From: Planctomycetia bacterium
GTDB lineage: Bacteria > Planctomycetota > Planctomycetia > Pirellulales > PALSA-1355
Assembly (NCBI GenBank): GCA_016200205.1
Contig: JACQFF010000014.1
Span: forward strand, 1 to 32,645
Direction of reading: 5' to 3'
Length of the DNA stretch: 32,645 nucleotides
The position numbers and the translations under genes were made by a program. This document shows positions 30,488 through 32,645 of this stretch, piece after piece (within the stretch, counting starts at the first letter, position 1; each line of letters begins with the position of its first letter). The notes beneath the pieces were generated by a model, which worked only from the letters and a program-made list of their open reading frames with translations, did not search any database and was not told the origin of the DNA.

Positions 30488-32227
30488 ATGTCTGACGAAC
30501 CGAAACTCAGTGCGGTCGAGGTCTTCAAAATTCAAAGCGATTATCTGCGCGGCGATATCGGCCAGGAGCTGCGGGATGGCAACGATTTCTTCGGCAAGTC
30601 GAGCATTCAACTGCTGAAGCATCACGGCACCTATCAGCAAGACGATCGCGATGCGCGCGCCGCCGGCCGCACCGAAGGGGGCAAGGGCAAGAGCATCAAA
30701 GCGTATTCGTTCATGGTCCGCAACAAGATTCCCGGCGGCAAATTGACCAGCGATCAACTTTTGGCCGAGCTCGATTTGTGCGACGAAGTTGGCAACACGA
30801 CGTTGCGGATCACCAGTCGCCAGGGTTTGCAGTTGCATGGCGTGCTCAAACATGACTTGTGGAAAACTATTCACCGCATCAACGAGGTTCAGCTTTCGAC
30901 GCTGGCGGCTTGCGGTGACGTCGAACGGAACATCATGTGCTGCCCGGCCCCGCTCGACGACCGCGTGCACGCTCAGTTGCAAGCGCTCGCCGATCAGTTG
31001 GCGATTCATCTCTGCCCCCGCACGCGGGCTTATCACGAACTGTGGCTGACCGATCCCGACACGGGCGAAGAAACCTTGCAGGGGGGCGGCAACGGACAGG
31101 AGATCGAGCCGATCTACGGATCGACCTACTTGCCACGCAAATTCAAAACGGCTATCGGTCTGCCCGGCGACAATTGCGTGGACCTGTATGCCAACGATTT
31201 GGGTCTGATGGCGATTACCGAAGGTGGCTCGATTGTCGGCTATAACGTGCTGGTCGGTGGCGGAATGGGCGTGACGCCTAGCGCCGAGAAAACTTTTCCG
31301 GCCGTTGCCCGGCGGATGGCGTTCATCAAGCCGGAACAAGCGGTCGACGTGGCCACCGCGATCGTCAAAGTGCAGCGCGATTTCGGCAATCGCGCGGATC
31401 GTAAAGTCGCGCGAATGAAATACCTGATCGCCAATTGGGGCTTGTCCAAGTTCAAGGCCAAGGTCGAGGAATATTACGGCAAACCCTTGGCCGATCCTCA
31501 TCCGAATGACGTGCATGGCTTCGACGACCATATCGGCTGGTTCGAACAGGGTGACGGCCGCTGGTTTTATGGCTTGAATGTCGAAAACGGCCGCATTCAC
31601 GATGAAGCTGATTTTCGGCTGAAGACGGCCCTGCGCGTGATTTGTGCCACGCTGAAGCCAAGTATCCGTCTCACGCCGCATCAAAGCATGCTGTTTACGG
31701 ACATCAATGCGGCCGATAAGCCGATTCTCGAAAAGGTTCTGCGCGAGCATGGCGTCAAGCTTCACGACGAGATTTCCACGGTGCGCCGCTGGTCGATGGC
31801 GTGCGTGGCCTGGCCGACCTGCGGCCTGGCGATTACCGAAAGCGAGCGAGCCTTGCCGGGCATTATCGATCAATTGGAGATCGAATTGGCCAAGCTTGGG
31901 CTGTCGCACGAAAAATTCACGCTTCGCATGACCGGCTGTCCCAACGGCTGCGCTCGACCGTATAACTGCGACATCGGGCTGGTCGGCAAAGCCGCCGGGC
32001 GCTACACGCTCTTGGTCGGCGGCCGGTTGTTGGGAGATCGCTTGAATTTCATTTACAAGGACATGGTCCCCGCGGCTGAGATCGTGCCCTCGATCGTGCC
32101 GCTGTTCGTCTATTTCAAGCAAGCTCGCGAGCAGGGCGAAACGCTGGGCGATTTCTGCCACCGCAAGGGACTCGAAGACCTGCTGGCCTGGACCGAACAG
32201 TACGCGGCCCAATCGGCCAGCGCGTAG
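30488..32227 (+). CDS. Assimilatory sulfite reductase, siroheme hemoprotein (NirA/CysI family)
   Basis: A cytoplasmic siroheme-[4Fe-4S] enzyme of 579 aa that reduces sulfite to sulfide by six electrons, supplying sulfur for cysteine. The cofactor cysteines are in place: ACVAWPTCGLAITESER (C-x5-C, about residues 439-445) and MTGCPNGCARPYNCDIG (C-x3-C, about 484-488). The PTC..ESER context and the substrate-pocket segment ACGDVERNIMCCPAP match sulfite rather than nitrite reductases, as do TTLRITSRQGLQLHGV and VGGGMGVTPS. The length and lack of a flavoprotein partner nearby favour a ferredoxin-dependent form, but that is inference. No ribosome binding site is obvious before the ATG. It has its own promoter and probably forms a single-gene unit. 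Confidence 0.92.
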   Translation: MSDEPKLSAVEVFKIQSDYLRGDIGQELRDGNDFFGKSSIQLLKHHGTYQQDDRDARAAGRTEGGKGKSIKAYSFMVRNKIPGGKLTSDQLLAELDLCDEVGNTTLRITSRQGLQLHGVLKHDLWKTIHRINEVQLSTLAACGDVERNIMCCPAPLDDRVHAQLQALADQLAIHLCPRTRAYHELWLTDPDTGEETLQGGGNGQEIEPIYGSTYLPRKFKTAIGLPGDNCVDLYANDLGLMAITEGGSIVGYNVLVGGGMGVTPSAEKTFPAVARRMAFIKPEQAVDVATAIVKVQRDFGNRADRKVARMKYLIANWGLSKFKAKVEEYYGKPLADPHPNDVHGFDDHIGWFEQGDGRWFYGLNVENGRIHDEADFRLKTALRVICATLKPSIRLTPHQSMLFTDINAADKPILEKVLREHGVKLHDEISTVRRWSMACVAWPTCGLAITESERALPGIIDQLEIELAKLGLSHEKFTLRMTGCPNGCARPYNCDIGLVGKAAGRYTLLVGGRLLGDRLNFIYKDMVPAAEIVPSIVPLFVYFKQAREQGETLGDFCHRKGLEDLLAWTEQYAAQSASA

Positions 32228-32240
32228 CGAGCCAAGCCGA

Positions 32241-32286
32241 CGCCATTTGGCGGGCCTGTCTTGTTTCAGCGGGAATTCGAATTCCC
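32241..32286. repeat. Two palindromes downstream of the sulfite reductase gene
   Basis: CGCCA-TT-TGGCG (32241-32252), followed by a modest T-rich stretch, may serve as a weak terminator. A perfect 16-base palindrome GGGAATTCGAATTCCC follows at 32271-32286. Confidence 0.45.
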
Positions 32287-32645
32287 CGGCCCGCGAGTGG
32301 CTCATTCTGGAATTTCGAAAACAGGCCAAACGGCCGATTTTGGCGCTCGGTTTTTTCACCCCCTAGCTTTTTTGATCTCGAAAAAAGGCTCGCCTCGCCG
32401 CAAGTGATTTTGCCGACGCGATTTAAGGACTGGCTCGCCGTTGAATTTGCGTCGAGAGCGAAAAACGAGAACTTTCCGCCGGCCGACAATCATCCATTGT
32501 AACTTAAACCACGAATTCGTGCGCGCCGCAACGGGCGTTTTCGGCCGGGGGGAGAGGAGTGGTCAGTGGTTGGTGGTCAGTGGCTGGTGGTTGGTTGTAG
32601 GATGCGTCGCGACGCATCGTGGTCGGCTTTGGCGCGGTTCCGCTG
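32287..32645. other. Intergenic end of window
   Basis: No supportable gene; minus-strand frames here lack recognisable features. Apart from the tandem repeat and palindrome annotated at 32559-32618, I see nothing definable, and the next gene lies outside the window. Confidence 0.55.
32559..32618. repeat. Short tandem repeat and 18-bp palindrome
   Basis: Two 14-base units, GTGGTCAGTGGTTG and GTGGTCAGTGGCTG, follow directly on each other (32559-32586), with a partial third (GTGGTTGGTTG). A perfect 18-base palindrome GATGCGTCGCGACGCATC follows at 32601-32618. Such GT-rich tandem units and GATGCGTCGCGACGCATC-type palindromes look like dispersed intergenic repeats. Confidence 0.65.

Noticed and set aside
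30482-32359. 625-aa minus-strand ORF opposite the sulfite reductase gene
   Set aside because: The plus frame carries all siroheme motifs; the minus frame is a composition shadow.
1-32645. CRISPR arrays, tRNA and rRNA genes, insertion sequences
   Set aside because: None was seen on reading both strands: no regularly spaced repeats, no T-loop-like GGTTCGAATCC context with a cloverleaf, no transposase or integrase motifs.

Overview
The window reads as chromosome from a high-GC Gram-negative bacterium, most likely a planctomycete of the Pirellulales type. The grounds are gene content and style: large secreted or membrane-anchored proteins of unknown function, MORN-repeat and YHS-like lipoproteins, DUF4254 beside a GT9 heptosyltransferase, a YgiQ radical SAM protein, weak or absent Shine-Dalgarno sites, and short intergenic REP-like repeats. 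No rRNA or tRNA gene and no CRISPR array was seen, so the taxonomic call is inference.

Layout. 1-996 has no supportable gene. 997-6513 holds an 837-aa anchored protein of unknown function, an internally duplicated membrane protein, a small metal-binding-type lipoprotein and an exported MORN-repeat protein ending in a clean terminator. 6637-6922 is a decayed C-terminal remnant of a type III polyketide synthase. 7055-7320 has no credible protein but forms a run of nested hairpins ending in an intrinsic terminator, and is proposed here as an undescribed structured RNA. 7335-12470, minus strand, carries glgC, then asnB, a GT4 glycosyltransferase and hpt. 12718-15713, plus strand, carries an FHA protein, a DUF255/thioredoxin-fold protein and an ASCH protein whose last codons lie in a REP-like repeat. 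15791-17579, minus strand, encodes a membrane protein and a glutaminyl-cyclase-like M28 peptidase. 

17743-21884 is a surface-glycan pair (DUF4254 and GT9) interrupted by a compact type II restriction-modification island. The island has an N6-adenine methyltransferase on plus and a controller (C) protein plus a probable endonuclease on minus; M and R converge and overlap. Both M and C-R are preceded by nearly the same 15-bp C-box-like operator (14 of 15 bases), which predicts that the C protein controls both transcripts. The layout and operator resemble the Esp1396I system as I recall it.

22033-32227 is mainly metabolic and RNA-modifying: an SDR, a ThDP 2-keto acid decarboxylase of the pyruvate/indolepyruvate decarboxylase family, YgiQ, an RlmI-like and a SpoU/TrmH-like methyltransferase overlapping by four bases, folD, and a sulfite reductase hemoprotein with a good promoter and an overlapping inverted repeat. 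Two copies of a roughly 80-bp intergenic element (21945-22030 and 27299-27376) share a stem and conserved ends. The window finishes in palindromes and short tandem repeats. The strongest candidates for new biology are the structured RNA at 7055-7320, the paired C-box circuit, and the dispersed structured repeat.
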